Below are positions 1 to 11,598 of a stretch of 64,000 bases of DNA, piece after piece. Every line of letters starts with the position of its first letter. The stretch's first letter is position 1. The stretch lies in assembly GCA_941918925.1 (NCBI GenBank), contig OW799237.1:76891126-76955125 (forward strand), read 5' to 3'. Made by a program: the position numbers and the translations under genes. The DNA comes from Phyto melanocephala (taxonomy: Eukaryota > Arthropoda > Insecta > Diptera > Rhinophoridae). The notes under the pieces are model-generated. The model saw nothing but the letters and a program-made list of their open reading frames with translations. It did no database searches and had not been told where the DNA came from.

Positions 1-627
1 AATTTAATATACATTTTTTATAACAACATTTGTAAAAAGTAAAATTTTAAATCGCTCTTGTTTAACGAAAAGCAAAGAAGATAATATTTTGTAGATGGCG
101 TTTGATACTATTAAAAAATAATTTTTTTTAATAGGACTTAGATTTACTAGTCCGGAGTATACAGCACTTATGGCAAGGCCAAGGGAGAATCCTGGACCTT
201 GTACATAAAGAAATTATATTTACATGCTGATAAAGCGCATGAGACGATGTGGATATTGACATCAGTATCTTTACGTACGATCCACACAACGAAAAATTTT
301 TTGTGCGCACATGAATTTGTCTGGTGTGGACCGCTGTTGTTGATGTTTTGTTCTTGTTCAAACAGAGTTGACAGAATTTGCTCGAACAACCATGTCAGAT
401 ATTAAAAGGCATTTTGAATATGAAAGAAAGAGACAACAGAAATAAATAGCGACAAAATACGCTTTATACGTTGTCATCACATCAAAGAACATAAACAATT
501 TTTTGACAGTTTCTCTGCCTGAACAAATCGAAGTCTCGTCTAGACGTAAAGTTACTGATGGGGTACTCCTTTATTCTAAGCTTATAAAGGAATAAATATT
601 TAATAATAAATATTCGCCAGTGCCAAA
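1..627. other. AT-rich stretch, no gene seen
   Basis: Only short random open frames occur here. None has a recognisable domain, splice structure or codon bias. I see no mobile element with clear ends. Confidence 0.5.
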
Positions 628-1190
628 TCTTATAATACCCTTCACCATCATGTACATAGGTATCATCCCACATCGTAGCTTAACCTAGATTTCATGTTCT
701 ATACCATTTTTTCTTATTATTTCCGACAACATTCTTGATTTTTACGTAGTTACCTGTATTCTACTGGTCAAGCCCATATTGTGGGGGTTGAAGGAGTTAC
801 ATTTTAAAATACCAGATTTGATCCATATATAAATTTATTGTGCGTTATTTTGTAGTGGCGGCCATTATGAATTTTAATTTTTTCTTTCAGATGATACGAA
901 TATCTCAGAAAGTTATGGAGCGATTGTGCTGAGTTTTAATTGTGATTCATTCCCGGATATTTCCACAAAATTGATACAATTCACAGGTCTGAGGAAAATG
1001 AAGTATGTAGTTGCTTCTAAAAGTTGATTTAGACATACACACGGGCAGACGGACAATGCTTAATTTACTCCCCTCTTCATAAGCTTTCAGAAAAGATGTA
1101 CTTAATGGGGTCGCAAATGAATATTGCAGAAATTACAAACGAAATGACAAACCTATATATACCGTTACACTTACTGTGAAGTGTATAACA
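628..1190 (+). repeat. Dispersed Helentron/DINE-like repeat, copy D1
   Basis: The copy starts near the family word ATACCCTTCACCATC and ends with the family 3' block: TTCATAAGCTTTCAGAAAA, a TGGGGTCG-like word, then AATGACAAACCTATATATACC and a GAAGTGTATA end. The same order of words recurs at 16.4, 25.9, 43.5, 47.8 and 51.6 kb. No coding potential is visible. Assignment to the DINE-1/Helentron class is inference from the terminal hairpin seen in better copies. Confidence 0.6.
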
Positions 1191-3204
1191 AGATCTTCAT
1201 CATCATTCGAATATATCAAAAAACCTTTAAATAATTTTTTATGTGTTAAGTAAAAATGATAAAAATGGGGTAGAAAAAGTGCCATTCAAGTTGCCGAATG
1301 ATTCAACTATTAAACATCAAATCAAATTCCTGTTTTAAGGGTCACCTTAGTATTTGTGCATGAGAATATTATAATGTTTATTATGCTTACAAACGTACAT
1401 TAATGGCAGTAGCTTTCTATACTCTACAGCAGCGATCAATGTTAAGTCAATGCTACATATGTATGTACATATAAGCATACATATGTACCTACCCAGTTGG
1501 CCCAGCCTTTAATATGCTTTTAAAGTCGGATATAAGATCATGTACAAAGTGTAGGGCAATCGGAGAAAATCGTCTGACATTTTTAAGCAAATGCCGACAA
1601 AATCGCGCAAGACCACAAGAGCGAAAATGTCGCTCATTATGTCACTGATATATTTAACGAATGTAGACGAATGCTCTAAAGACATTGTTATCATATTGTT
1701 CAAAGAACTATTCCGCATCATCTTTAAAGAAACAAAAAGGGAGAAATGTCGTCAGTCACAAATTGAAAAATGTCTTAAAGACAATGTTAAAGAAAAAAAC
1801 GTCTATGACGATTTGATCAACTGGGTAATTATAAATAATTAATATTTAGAAGTCAGACGATTGTATTTATATTTATAAATCTATTAAGGTATGCACACAA
1901 ATATGTATTGTATATGCACATATATACGTATAAATATGTATGTATGTACATATGAAATTGAATTGTTTGTGTCTATATCTATAAAGCTTTTGAAAACTGC
2001 ATACAAATATAACTGAAATTAACTGACTGTGCGTATGCATTTCTGTGCTACTGCCAAATTGTCAGCCCATAAAAGTATCTAGTTGGCAGCAACAATGTTT
2101 TTTAATCCCCTTCACCAGCAGGAAAAGTTGTTATATGTATATTAGCAGATTTATTTTTCCTTGTGTAACTTTAGAAAACGAAGGCAAATGAAATAAAAAT
2201 ATATTGATGTATATCATTTCGATATATTTTTTCAGTATCGATATATAATATATATATCGAAATCGTTACATTTATATATCGAAAGCGGTGGATTGCCTAT
2301 ATATTAAAACAAGTTTTCACCTTCTGTCAGATATGGACTATGAATCGACCTTATTTTGATATGCTCCTTTTGTTGTTATTATTTATTCCGTAGATATTAA
2401 CGAATCAAGTCGAGTTTTACCTAGGAATTACTTTAGTTCAGCGGGAATAAAGTCGGGGCTAGAGACGAAGGAGAAGTTTTTACGACGGACATAAGAAATT
2501 TTTCTGTCCATACAAACCTGAGGATTTCATGTTGTGGTATTGTTTAAAGCGTTTTTTTTTTGTTATTTCTTACAAGAACTTTTCTCTTCGCATTATAATT
2601 CGATTTAAATATCATGAATGGAATGTGAATGGTGCTGTCACTTTTAAATATTTTACTTTTATAATATAAAAATTACTTATTTAAGATACACCAAAAGAAA
2701 AAGAAATTTATAAAATAAAAACAATTTTTCTAAACACGTCCTTTTTGTTAGTGCATTTAAAATATCTTAACTTTTTGATATTTTTTTTCCGTAAAATTAA
2801 ATAAAATAAATTTAAGCTCACATTTCTATTACAATTCTTAATATATTGGCATCACTGGATCTATTTGTTGTCGCCTTCGAAAATAAAAAAAGTCTAGTTG
2901 GGTGGTGTAGCCGTGAAGTTATGATGGCGTCAAAATAAATCACTTCATATAAACGTATGCATTTTAGTTTTAACAGGTTGTAAGTCTATTTTTAACTTTT
3001 AAGAAGGGCACATTTTTTGTTTAGTCCTAAACTCATGGATATATTAATACATCGATGTATCAGTATTTCCAAAAATAAAAAATAGATTTATGAACATAAA
3101 AAATAACTTTGATAAATATCGATGTTTTCATGAAAAATATCGATATTTCGATTTGTCGATATTTTTTTGGCCAACCCTAATTCTCACATTAAAGCTACAA
3201 TATT
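1191..3204. other. AT-rich, no gene; CGATA-motif clusters
   Basis: There is no convincing coding sequence. The open frame at 1591-1842 has no domain I recognise. Repeated ATCGATA/TATCGA words cluster at about 2215-2285 and 3045-3170. In flies such words can be DREF or BEAF-32 sites, but they may also be simple AT-rich repeat sequence. Confidence 0.4.
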
Positions 3205-4300
3205 AAACAAGTAAAAGCACTATACTCGGTTGTACCGAACTTTTTATACCCTTTACCAATTTTGTGTACTAGCACAAAATGTATTATTTTGTTTTTAACT
3301 GTAACCGCTATATGGAATAATCTCTTTATACTAAAATATGTATCACTTTCTTTGTATAACTTCGATATGTTAGTAAAATATTTTCGTATATTTAGGGCCG
3401 TATTCATAAAAAATATTTTAGGTTTATTAAAGACTTATTTGACACATGTTGTAGAGAAATTTGTCAAATAAGCCTTCAATGAACCTAAAATATTTTTTAT
3501 GAATACGGCCCTTAGTCTTTCAATGAAAGTGGACGTTAAAGTAGGCGTGTCAATATAGTTTCTGCTAATACATACAACTTAGGTATTTCAATATAGTCCA
3601 TTATTCTTTCAAAAGTTTTGTCCATAGAGAAATTATATGAATTTAAGATAAAGTATTATATCGAAGGTAGGCGTTAGTGTGTGTGTTACTATAATTTTCT
3701 GGCATAATAATGACGTTGACTAGAAAGCTATATGTACGAAATTTCATAGTCATACCCTTAATTTTGTCGGTTTTATGAGCTTTTAAATTTCATTAACAGC
3801 AGATAACGTGAAAAGTGGGCGTTATAGTAGGCATGTAGAAGTAGTTTCTGCTTATAAATACAACTTAGATATTTCAATTAGTCCTTTATTCTGGCAAAAT
3901 CTCTTTTATAGAGAAATTACATAAATTTGAATACACCGAAATATACACTGTACGGTATAAATTTTTGTAGATTTTGATATATAACTGCTTTCCTAAACTA
4001 TAGATTTAAGCAATTTTCGGGGAAAATCATTTTTTTTTTTCTCAGAAAATATACATCCGAAATTTCATGGCTCTACTACGTTAGTGTGTTTGGACACAAT
4101 TGCATTTTATTCGATGTTAGAAGGACACGGTTTTTTTTACCTACTCTTACATTAGGAGGTATAACTCTTTCTAATATTCCGATTAAACCCATTTTCAATA
4201 CCAAACAAGCCTTGTGTATAAGAAATATTCTGGGTAGCTTTTAGCCCCCTAGCTTTTTCGGTCCGACCTCTATTGTGTTTTCAACTTTAGTTTCAACCAT
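3205..4300 (+). repeat. Dispersed Helentron/DINE-like repeat, copy D2
   Basis: This copy begins with the family head (AAACAAGTAAAAGCACTATA, then a TCGGTTGTACCGA hairpin and TTTTATACCC). It continues with the GTGGGCGT... and GGTCCGACCTCTAT blocks that are also present at 21.2-22.3 kb. The 3' end is missing. A 117-bp MITE is inserted at 3395-3511. Confidence 0.7.
3395..3511. mobile_element. PIF/Harbinger-type MITE (117 bp) with TTA target duplication
   Basis: Long, nearly perfect terminal inverted repeats start GGGCCGTATTCATAAAAAAT and end with the reverse complement. The element is flanked by TTA at 3392-3394 and 3512-3514. The related repeat at about 21362 has the same flank without the insert (AATTTAGTCTTTC), so the ends and the 3-bp duplication are directly supported. 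A 3-bp TWA duplication is typical of PIF/Harbinger transposition. The element is non-coding. Confidence 0.85.
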
Positions 4301-5532
4301 CAAATGTAAAAGATCATACACAAAAAAGTTATTTTACTACAGTCCGCTAAGTTTCTATACAAATGGAAACTTGCTGTTTTGATTAATATAAACATTAAGA
4401 TAGCCTTGGTTTTTTCGTAAACACATTTTTTTTATTAAATTTTTTTTTTTAAATTTTAATGTGAATCATTTTTATGTAATATATAGTAAAAGTTCGAATA
4501 ATTTTAAAAGAGTTTTTATTATTGAAATATTTGAAAAGTACGTTTTGTAATGAGTCATTTCGTGTTTAAGCTTTTTGAAACCACTAGAAGTTTTACGGTG
4601 TAGGGTTTTTAAGATTCGTTACAGCCAGATTAGCATATTAACTTGTTTTTGTTTTGTGTTTTAATTCGCTGTTTTTTGAAGTTAAGTTGGCATCGTTGTT
4701 GACTTCAAGGTCATCATTGACTGCAAATTGTTATAATTATTGTTGTTGCTGTTGCTGTAGCTTCTGCTTCTGTCGCAGATGATCTTGTCTTTGTTGTAGT
4801 TCTTGTTACTTTTGCGGCTACATTTTTTAATGCCTTGGAATATGTACTAAGTATATGTATGGATGTGTTGGTGTGTGTTATAGATATTCCATTCGATAAA
4901 TAAGAAACAGCAGTTTTTTGTTTTTTTGATTTTGTTGTGGTTGTTTTAAAACTAGTCCAATGACTTGAATTTAACAAACATGTTTGTACGTATGTACTAT
5001 TTATGTATGTGCATACATACATATGAAAATTTTATTTGCGTATAATGTAGCCCAAAACAATGCTTTTGTCATGCCTTTAATTTTTTTTTATGTTTGAACT
5101 GTTTGAGTTTGATTGGCTGTTGTTGTTATAATTACGTTTTAAAACCGAATAAATAAAAAAAAATAATTAAATTATTAAATAAAATCTTAAGTAAAGAGTT
5201 CACAAGGAAAAAAATATAAAAAAAACCTGCAAAGCTTTTTATAATGAACTACATATGTATGTTTGAATATTGTGAGAATATTGCAAGACCTATTTTTAAA
5301 ACTTTGTTAAATTGCCAAATTTTTTTCTCTTTTAATTTTCAAAGTTTGATTTAATTTATTATCTCTTTTGATATACCTACTGAATCTGCATTTTGTAGAT
5401 TGAACTATTTTGAGGTAGATTTTGGAATACTGTTATAACCGATATTTTTGTATATATGCATTGTTTTCTCTAGTTAGGGTAGCCATATTTATAATTCACA
5501 AAACAGTACAGCCATGTTAAATAACAGTACAA
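4301..5532. other. AT-rich, no gene; GTT/GCT trinucleotide run
   Basis: There is no supported gene. At 4735-4810 a GTTGTTGCT-like imperfect trinucleotide run creates a low-complexity Thr/Ala-rich open frame on the minus strand. That frame lacks a domain and I do not accept it as a gene. Confidence 0.4.
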
Positions 5533-5760
5533 TTAACCCTGGATGGTTACTCTTCATTTCTATTAAAAAATAAATGAAATCTAGCGGTACGTTTTTAAGT
5601 AAAAAAATAAACAAATTTTTTTTAGTTAAGAATTTTATTAAAAAAAATTTAAAAATTATAATATTGTTTTTCTCTTAAAATTCGATGCGAAATTAAACTG
5701 TTTTTTTTTTTTGTTTTTTCATATTAATCGAATGGAAGAACAGTAACAATCGAGGGTTAA
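5533..5760. mobile_element. piggyBac-type MITE flanked by TTAA
   Basis: Inverted ends CCCTGGATGGTTACTCTTC (from 5537) and the complement of CCCTCGATTGTTACTGTTC (to 5756) match at 16 of 19 positions. Each is flanked directly by TTAA (5533-5536 and 5757-5760). TTAA duplication plus a terminal CCC is the signature of piggyBac transposition. The roughly 220-bp body is AT-rich and non-coding, so mobilisation would need a transposase supplied from elsewhere. Confidence 0.7.
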
Positions 5761-6555
5761 GAAAAAAACAGTACATTCTTTAATGAATATTAATTATTAA
5801 GTCGAAGGATAAATCAACTTTTGCATTGTTTTACAAACAAATGTTTGTTTGACAATTTGGCCAGTTGAAAACAATCTGACCTAAGGCAAATTGACTATAA
5901 GATGGTGTAAAAAAATCAGCTGTTTATTTTTTCAAGACTCAACTCAACTGAATCAATAGTGCAGAATTCTCTAAACTGCAAATTATCAAATCAACAAAGA
6001 GCTGGGAGAAGGGATGTTGAAAATTAATAGTCTAGAGGCGCTACGGAACGAGGTCAAATTAATTGTCATAGTTTGTAATGCTACTGCGGGTAAAGTCATC
6101 ATCAAAATGGATGCATGAAGTACCTATACTTCCAAATGGAGAGTTTCTTAAGTCTTGCCGATGAAGAGAATGTGTGCGTTGTACTTACCATCTGTTGTGC
6201 AAAGGAGAATGCGAAGGTCATCAGGAAAGCAGGGACCGACTCAATTTCTGTGTTGATCAGGCCGGCGTAAAAATGAAATTAAATGTAAGGCAAATATGAC
6301 GTCCTATATGGTGTGGGGAATCAGCTCTGAGAAGACGAGTCTACCAATGAAAATTGCGTTTACATACCAATAAACTCTGCATGTATATCAACTGAACCTG
6401 TACAAGTGTTGAGTATTTCAGTACTAATTATTTTTTTCCAGTATTTAATACCTTGAAGAGGGGTTTTATTGTGTAGTACACATATATTTAAGTATACCAA
6501 TCTAATACAAAGCTGAGTGAACAAATTAAAGCTTGCTGAAAATTAAAACATAATA
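5761..6555. other. No clear gene; locally GC-richer patch at 5990-6370
   Basis: The patch at about 5990-6370 has higher GC and coding-like word use than its surroundings, but every frame is broken by stops. It could be a decayed retrotransposon or gene fragment. I do not recognise any domain in it. Confidence 0.3.
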
Positions 6556-6806
6556 GAGGTAATCACCCTTCGCTGTAAACAGATGATGCAAATGTTGCAG
6601 ATCTTGCAAGTCTAGTATATGTTCTAAAGTTTGCAATACCACAAAAACACTATACACTAAACTTACATTTCATACACAAGCACTTATTTCCAATACTCAA
6701 AAGCAGTTGGAAATTTTTAAAAGCAACATTTGCAATAAAATATATAAAAGACTTGCAAGATCTGCAGCATTTGCATGGTCTGTTTACAACGAAGGGTGAT
6801 TTCCGC
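6556..6806. mobile_element. MITE with ~55-bp inverted repeats (TA flanks)
   Basis: The left arm GAGGTAATCACCCTTCGCTG pairs with the right arm, which reads GCGGAAATCACCCTTCGTTG on the other strand. Pairing continues through AGATCTTGCAAGTCT for about 55 bp with few mismatches. TA flanks both ends (6554-6555 and 6807-6808), fitting a Tc1/mariner-type target duplication. The centre is non-coding. Confidence 0.75.
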
Positions 6807-7150
6807 TAATGTATTAGATGTACAATAAAAAAAATGCAAATATTTTAATCTTCGTCTTACCACTACTCACCCGACTGACCAATTTAAATTTTCTTTATTA
6901 ATTTTACGCGAACTGAGGGAAATTTTGACTGACTTTGCAAATTATAGAATTATAAGATTAAAGTTTTAATTTAAGAAATATTTTTTCAATAACAATGTTA
7001 CTTTGTTCACGAAGAGCGGTGTGTATACCAACTGACAGAAGCTCTATGATATATTAAGAGATCTCGGCTTAAAAAAACATTAAATTTTTGATAAAAATAC
7101 CTAAAATGTAAAATAAATTTATCTTTAATTTGTTTGCTTAAAATTGTAAA

Positions 7151-7285
7151 CAGGGGCCGAATAACGGCATTCGATATCGATTAAAATTTTACTCGAACGA
7201 TCGAGTTCGCTGTGCTTTAGGTATAGAGATTCTAATAAGAATTTTCAAATTTCGATCACGTTCGAATGCCATAATTCGGCCCCAG
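7151..7285 (+). mobile_element. 135-bp MITE family G, copy 1
   Basis: Inverted ends read CAGGGGCCGAATAACGGCAT and the complement of CTGGGGCCGAATTATGGCAT. A conserved centre carries GTTCGCTGTGCTTTAGGTAT and AGATTCTAATAAGAA. Three further copies with the same length and layout lie at 32380, 40907 and 48749 (the last inverted). The CAGGG-like end suggests hAT, but I could not find a clean target duplication. Confidence 0.8.
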
Positions 7286-8170
7286 TTTTATACAAATTTA
7301 ATTATTTTATTAAATTTATCGAGTGCAAACACAAAATATTTATTCCTTAAAAAAACTCTGTCTGAACACGAAATGTTTTTTGAAAAATTTGATGGTGTGT
7401 ATATCGTACGCAATCTAGAATACAAAACAACTCTTTTAATAATTTTTGTCTGTCTGTCTGCCTTCCTAAACACGATAAGCAGATGGAGAAATGTAAAGAA
7501 ATATAATTTATCATAAAATTAATAAAACATAAAAATATTATTGGAGCCAGAAAAGCGATACGGGTTCAACTTGCAATGCAATAAATTTAATGTGTACAGA
7601 ACATATCCCTTCATCATTTTGTAAGGATTTTTTTTAGGGAAATTGCCAGTATTTTTTATTAAAATAACCATAAAATTGTCGTCAAAATGCCTTATTTCTT
7701 TTAAAACGCACGGTACTGTACATGTAAATAAATACATTTTTTCTTGTTTATATTTTTAAGCAATGACCTTTAAAGGTTAAAGAACTTTTTATTGTTTATA
7801 AAACATGTTTATTTATTAGAGATTTAAAATGTAAAAAAAAAAATTAAAAAGATATATTAAATTGCATTCAAGATTATTTAAAAACATAATTTTGTCGCGA
7901 GCGTTAGAATATAACAGTCTTAAATAAAGCAATAAATTGCAAATCAGAACATCCCATGTTTAACAATAACACTTACATACAAATATATATGTACATACAT
8001 ATGTATATACTTTCATATATATGAATAAATTTTAATTTTTTCCGTAATATTGTAATTTATTTTTAATTCAAAAATAAATAAAAAACAAAAAATGTCTGAG
8101 CCTGTTTCTTCAAAAAAATAATAAATAACTTGAGTTTAAATTTTAACTGCAACTGGTGGCTGAAAACGGT
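7286..8170. other. AT-rich, no gene; CATA/TATG microsatellite
   Basis: No coding feature is supported. A short ATGTACATACATATGTAT microsatellite lies at about 7980-8020. Confidence 0.4.
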
Positions 8171-8172
8171 AA

Positions 8173-8440
8173 ATCCTTATAAATGTGAATATTTGTATGT
8201 TTAAATGTTTGTTACTCAATCACGCAAAAACGGCTGAACGGAACTTAATGAAATTTGTTGGCACACAGGTAGACAACAACCTTAAATAACTCGAAATTAT
8301 GCGAAAAAATTTTTTTATTGTAATTATGTAGTTAGTCGGTTGTTCAAAGGCTCAAGTGTCTTCGAGTTAACATGTACTGCATAAATACCTTTACCTTTTG
8401 TGCCGATAACTACGCAGACAAAATCGCGGGCACCGGCACG
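8173..8440 (+). mobile_element. Helitron-like non-autonomous fragment (family 2)
   Basis: The 5' part (TCCTTATAAATGTGAATATT, then ACTCAATCACGCAAAAACGG and CTGAACGGAACTTAATGAAA) and the 3' part (GATAACTACGCAGACAAAAT then CGCGGGC) match the ends of a very common class of insect non-autonomous Helitrons. The same words occur in reverse at 10.6-11.8 kb. The terminal CTRR is not preserved. This is a degenerate internally deleted copy. Confidence 0.5.
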
Positions 8441-8756
8441 AATACGAATCCCCCCACGATTTCCACATATCGAAGCTGTAGACAGTTGGGTGGATTTGCC
8501 TCCCGTAGTATAAAATTGACACTATTGTTTGAATTCTTCTTAATGGCCTTTTTTCTATAGTGGCAAGTTGCCAAAATGGGTTTTTGATTAGAAGATATAA
8601 TATCTGACATTTGTCATTAACAAAAAATAATAATTTCTTAATTCAAAGATAAGTTTTTGCTGGAAAAGTGTGTTTAAGTTTGTTCTGTCCACTTCTTATA
8701 AATATTATTGATAACAAACGAAATGAGAAACTAATATCGTAGTGAAAGCTATAAGT

Positions 8757-8838
8757 TAGGTTAGGTTGAAAGAGAGGGACACAAAAACCCAAACCCATAA
8801 CAGATATACACGTATGCCCTATTTGCATGCTGTGCCCT
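8757..8838 (-). mobile_element. 5'-truncated SINE, tail type I
   Basis: Only the 3' tail of the SINE is present, read on the minus strand and ending CCTAACCTAA. It is flanked by an exact 8-bp duplication, CTATAAGT, at 8749-8756 and 8839-8846. Truncation at the 5' end with a target duplication indicates LINE-driven reverse transcription. Confidence 0.8.
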
Positions 8839-8879
8839 CTATAAGTACGACAAATTTCCCTAAATTCGTCAACGTAAAT

Positions 8880-9735
8880 TATCGACTAGGTCAATAACTC
8901 ATTTTCCTCAGTGTAATCACTTATCGATCTCAAATTTGAATCTCTAAGGCATTCCAAGTTCGGCATAGTTTCCACTTTAAGGTGTTCGCGCCTAATACGC
9001 CCAAACTCAAGGCATTGACTAAGGTAATGTTCCAGTCTCTTCCCTCTCGTCCTGGCATGCCCTACATGTCGTTTCATTCGACAGTCCCATGAGAGCTAGA
9101 TAAGTTCTCATTTCCGTGTAACCCGTTATCACACCAGTTAATCTCCCAAGTTTCGGTCTACTCAGTTTCAGAATATCCTTCGACTTCTCTAGATTTGGGT
9201 CACCCCAGAGTATGTTCATCACTTTGCCGACAATTGCATTCTGCCATTTTCTGATGTGTTCCTCCATTGCTTTAAGTTCCTTTTTTAACTGCTGAAAGGG
9301 TTAAGCATCCTCCAAGGTTATATCATTTAAAAATTATTTCATTTTGAATAATTTATCGGCTTCTTCGTTTCCGATTATGCCGTGATGAAGTGGAATCCAT
9401 ATTATCTCTAGACGTTCACAATTCGTATGCGAGTTTATCTCACTCTTGCATTGCAAGACATTTCGAGATTCAACCTCTCACTAGTGTTCTTATAACTGAC
9501 TGGATATTCGTAAAGATACGAATCGGAGCCATGCCATTTCATCCATTTAATTTTGTCCGTAATTGCCACAATCTCAGCCTGGAAAACAGAATTGTGATCT
9601 GGTAGACGGAAGAATTTACATACCTCTGTTTCGGCTCATGTCATGTCCAGTTCGGTTACCAATCTTTGATCCGTCCGTATAAAGATCAATACTTTGGGTA
9701 TTTCTTACCTTAATTACGTCATCCTAATCCCAAAG
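8880..9735 (-). pseudogene. Non-LTR retrotransposon (LINE) relic: RNase H domain and C-terminus
   Basis: Read on the minus strand, the region carries the end of a LINE polyprotein. Near 9700 is the first RNase H motif (IDLYTDGSK...NRTG). The block VFQAEIVAITDKIKWM holds the catalytic Glu, and near 9375 is the terminal motif IIWIPLHHGIIGNEEADKL with its His. Downstream comes a Cys-rich tail (LKLSRPKLGRLTGVITGY, then CRACQDEREET). RNase H after reverse transcriptase is known in the I, R1 and LOA-type LINE groups. Several stops and shifts break the frame, and no upstream reverse transcriptase part is present here. It is dead and 5' truncated. Confidence 0.8.
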
Positions 9736-10623
9736 TAAAAGGTGTAAAAGCCCTTAAAAAAATATTAAAATTTACTTTTGTACCCAAAAGGCAATAATAC
9801 TATTATTATTAAACTTTGTTTACACACATAATTATGTATGTTTGTATGTATGTACCATCATTATTATTAATAAATATTATTCAAATGTACATACCTAGAT
9901 GCAATTAAAGTAGATTACATAGTCTAGATTATAGTTCGAATATAAAAATAATAAAATCTTAAAGTTGGTTAGGAATTCCATATTGTTAATATGTAAATAC
10001 AATAAGTATATATACATACAAACATACACGCATTTAAGTATCTACAGACGTTTAATTAAAAGAATGAACACGTTTAATCGCAAAATATCAAAAACCGAAC
10101 CTCAACTAACCTTAATAGATACATACATACACACACACACACACATACATACATAATTAAATAATTTTATTTCAGTTATTTTCTGTTCTATTAAATAACA
10201 ACAATAAAATAAAATAAAACAATGGAATTTTAATGAAAGTTACTCATGTAAAAGAAATTCAATATTAAATGTTTAAACAACAATGATCTTTATTTAAAAT
10301 CAAAAATCAAAAAGAAAAAAACATATATTTTTCGCACGTCTAGAAACGTGCGGATGATGCAAAATATAAAATTTTTAGTAAAAATAATATCTTCAAACGT
10401 ATCGCCTATTGAAATATGAAAAGGAATTTGCCTGAATATTTTCCCTGCATTTTCAAATTTATGTGTGTGTGTATAAATAGGAGAAGTATTTTCTCCTTCT
10501 TTGGAAACATCAGAAACACTTTCCACTTTTGCTGTTATTCCTATTGTATTGCAATTAGTGCAAGAATTAAAACCCACAGTTCATCAGCAACATCTAAATT
10601 TTGCAATTAAATTTCAACAGTTC
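9736..10623. other. AT-rich, no gene; CATA/CA microsatellites
   Basis: The region holds simple repeats (ATGTATGT near 9835; ACATACATACACACACACAC at about 10120-10156) and no coding region I can support. Two overlapping open frames at 10290-10610 lie on opposite strands and have no domain. Confidence 0.4.
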
Positions 10624-10677
10624 TGTACCTGTGACTTCGTCTGCGTAGTTATCGGGACGAGAGGTAGACTCTAACCA

Positions 10678-10750
10678 ATGGGGCATACGTGTATACCTGT
10701 TATGGGTTTGGGATTTTAGTGCCCCTTTTTTTTGAATCTAACTTAACCCT
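10678..10750 (+). mobile_element. SINE fragment, tail type I
   Basis: The fragment carries the tail words GGGCATACGTGTATACCTGT, ATGGGTTTGGG and TTTTAGTGCCCC and ends CTAACTTAACCC. These correspond to the tails at 8757, 19823, 26143 and 61109. Confidence 0.65.
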
Positions 10751-10759
10751 TGAACAATC

Positions 10760-10852
10760 GACTAGGGTAGGTAGGTAAAACAGAGTTGTTGTGTAGCTCA
10801 CTTGGGTTCATTATAATGATCCCTTTGTATTACCTGAATAGAATAGAACGAA
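10760..10852 (-). mobile_element. SINE fragment, tail type II
   Basis: On the plus strand it reads GGTAGGTAGGTAAAACAGAG, then GTGTAGCTCACTTGGGTTC and TACCTGAATAGAATAGAAC. This is the reverse of the second tail type, also found at 24264-24392 and, in plus orientation, at 55190-55255. Confidence 0.6.
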
Positions 10853-11477
10853 TATTATAGGAAAAAAAACAGCACAGTTGTGCGAGGCCTTCGGCCACGG
10901 ACTGTCCCTGCAGGCTGTGTCAGAGACACGGCCATTAAGTTTTACATAGAATACGCCATCCGATAAGACAGAAAACATATATATAAAACAATAAATTATA
11001 AATAATATAAGCTAATGAATTTATTTATTTGATAGTTACTTTTGATAATATACATAAGCTTATGATAGGAAAAATAGGATAAATATGTTTTTAAATTACA
11101 TTCAAATTTCTCACAAAAACTAAGTCAATGGTTGTGTTATCAATAGTTGTGGGAGCATCGTTTCGAATATAATCCAAATTAAATGTATCGCTCATATATT
11201 TCGCTTTCAATATCAACCATCAATCAGAACAACAGCCGAAGGTTTGTGTCCACACTGAAACAGCAGCACATATGTTTGAGTGTATGTGTTTAAATAATTT
11301 TCATTTGAGAAATTGAAATATTAGGAAGATATCAACCAATATGAAATGTATATCAAACGAAAGATAACATCTTCATTTACCTACAAAAAAAATTTTTAAA
11401 AAATGTTATCTCGCCGTTTCCTCATAATCAATGAAATAAAGATTACAACAATAACAATCTGACATGACTCCCTATAC

Positions 11478-11598
11478 CGTAAGGTAAGACGTATTCTACG
11501 CCAAAAGAAAACGAGAAGCAGACCAGTCTTGCGGGAATCGAACCCTCAACCCCCAGACTAGCAGACCATCAATGACTAGTCCACCGGGCACCCCGAAC
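11478..11598 (-). mobile_element. tRNA-derived SINE, head portion
   Basis: Read on the minus strand, the head runs from GGGTGCCCGGTGGACTAGTC to a B-box-like word, GGTTCGATTCCCG, then a CAAGACTGGTCTGCTTCTC stretch. The A- and B-box spacing fits an RNA polymerase III internal promoter. The copy ends in TTACCTTACGG rather than either common tail. Confidence 0.7.

Noticed and set aside
1591..1842. 83-codon Lys-rich open frame
   Set aside because: No domain, no relatives I recognise, and no flanking splice signals.
4714..5022. 102-codon open frame rich in Thr and Ala, minus strand
   Set aside because: It arises from GTT/GCT simple repeats, with no recognisable family.
10120..10156. CATA/CA repeat considered as a CRISPR-like array
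   Set aside because: It is a simple microsatellite in a fly genome, with no spacer structure.
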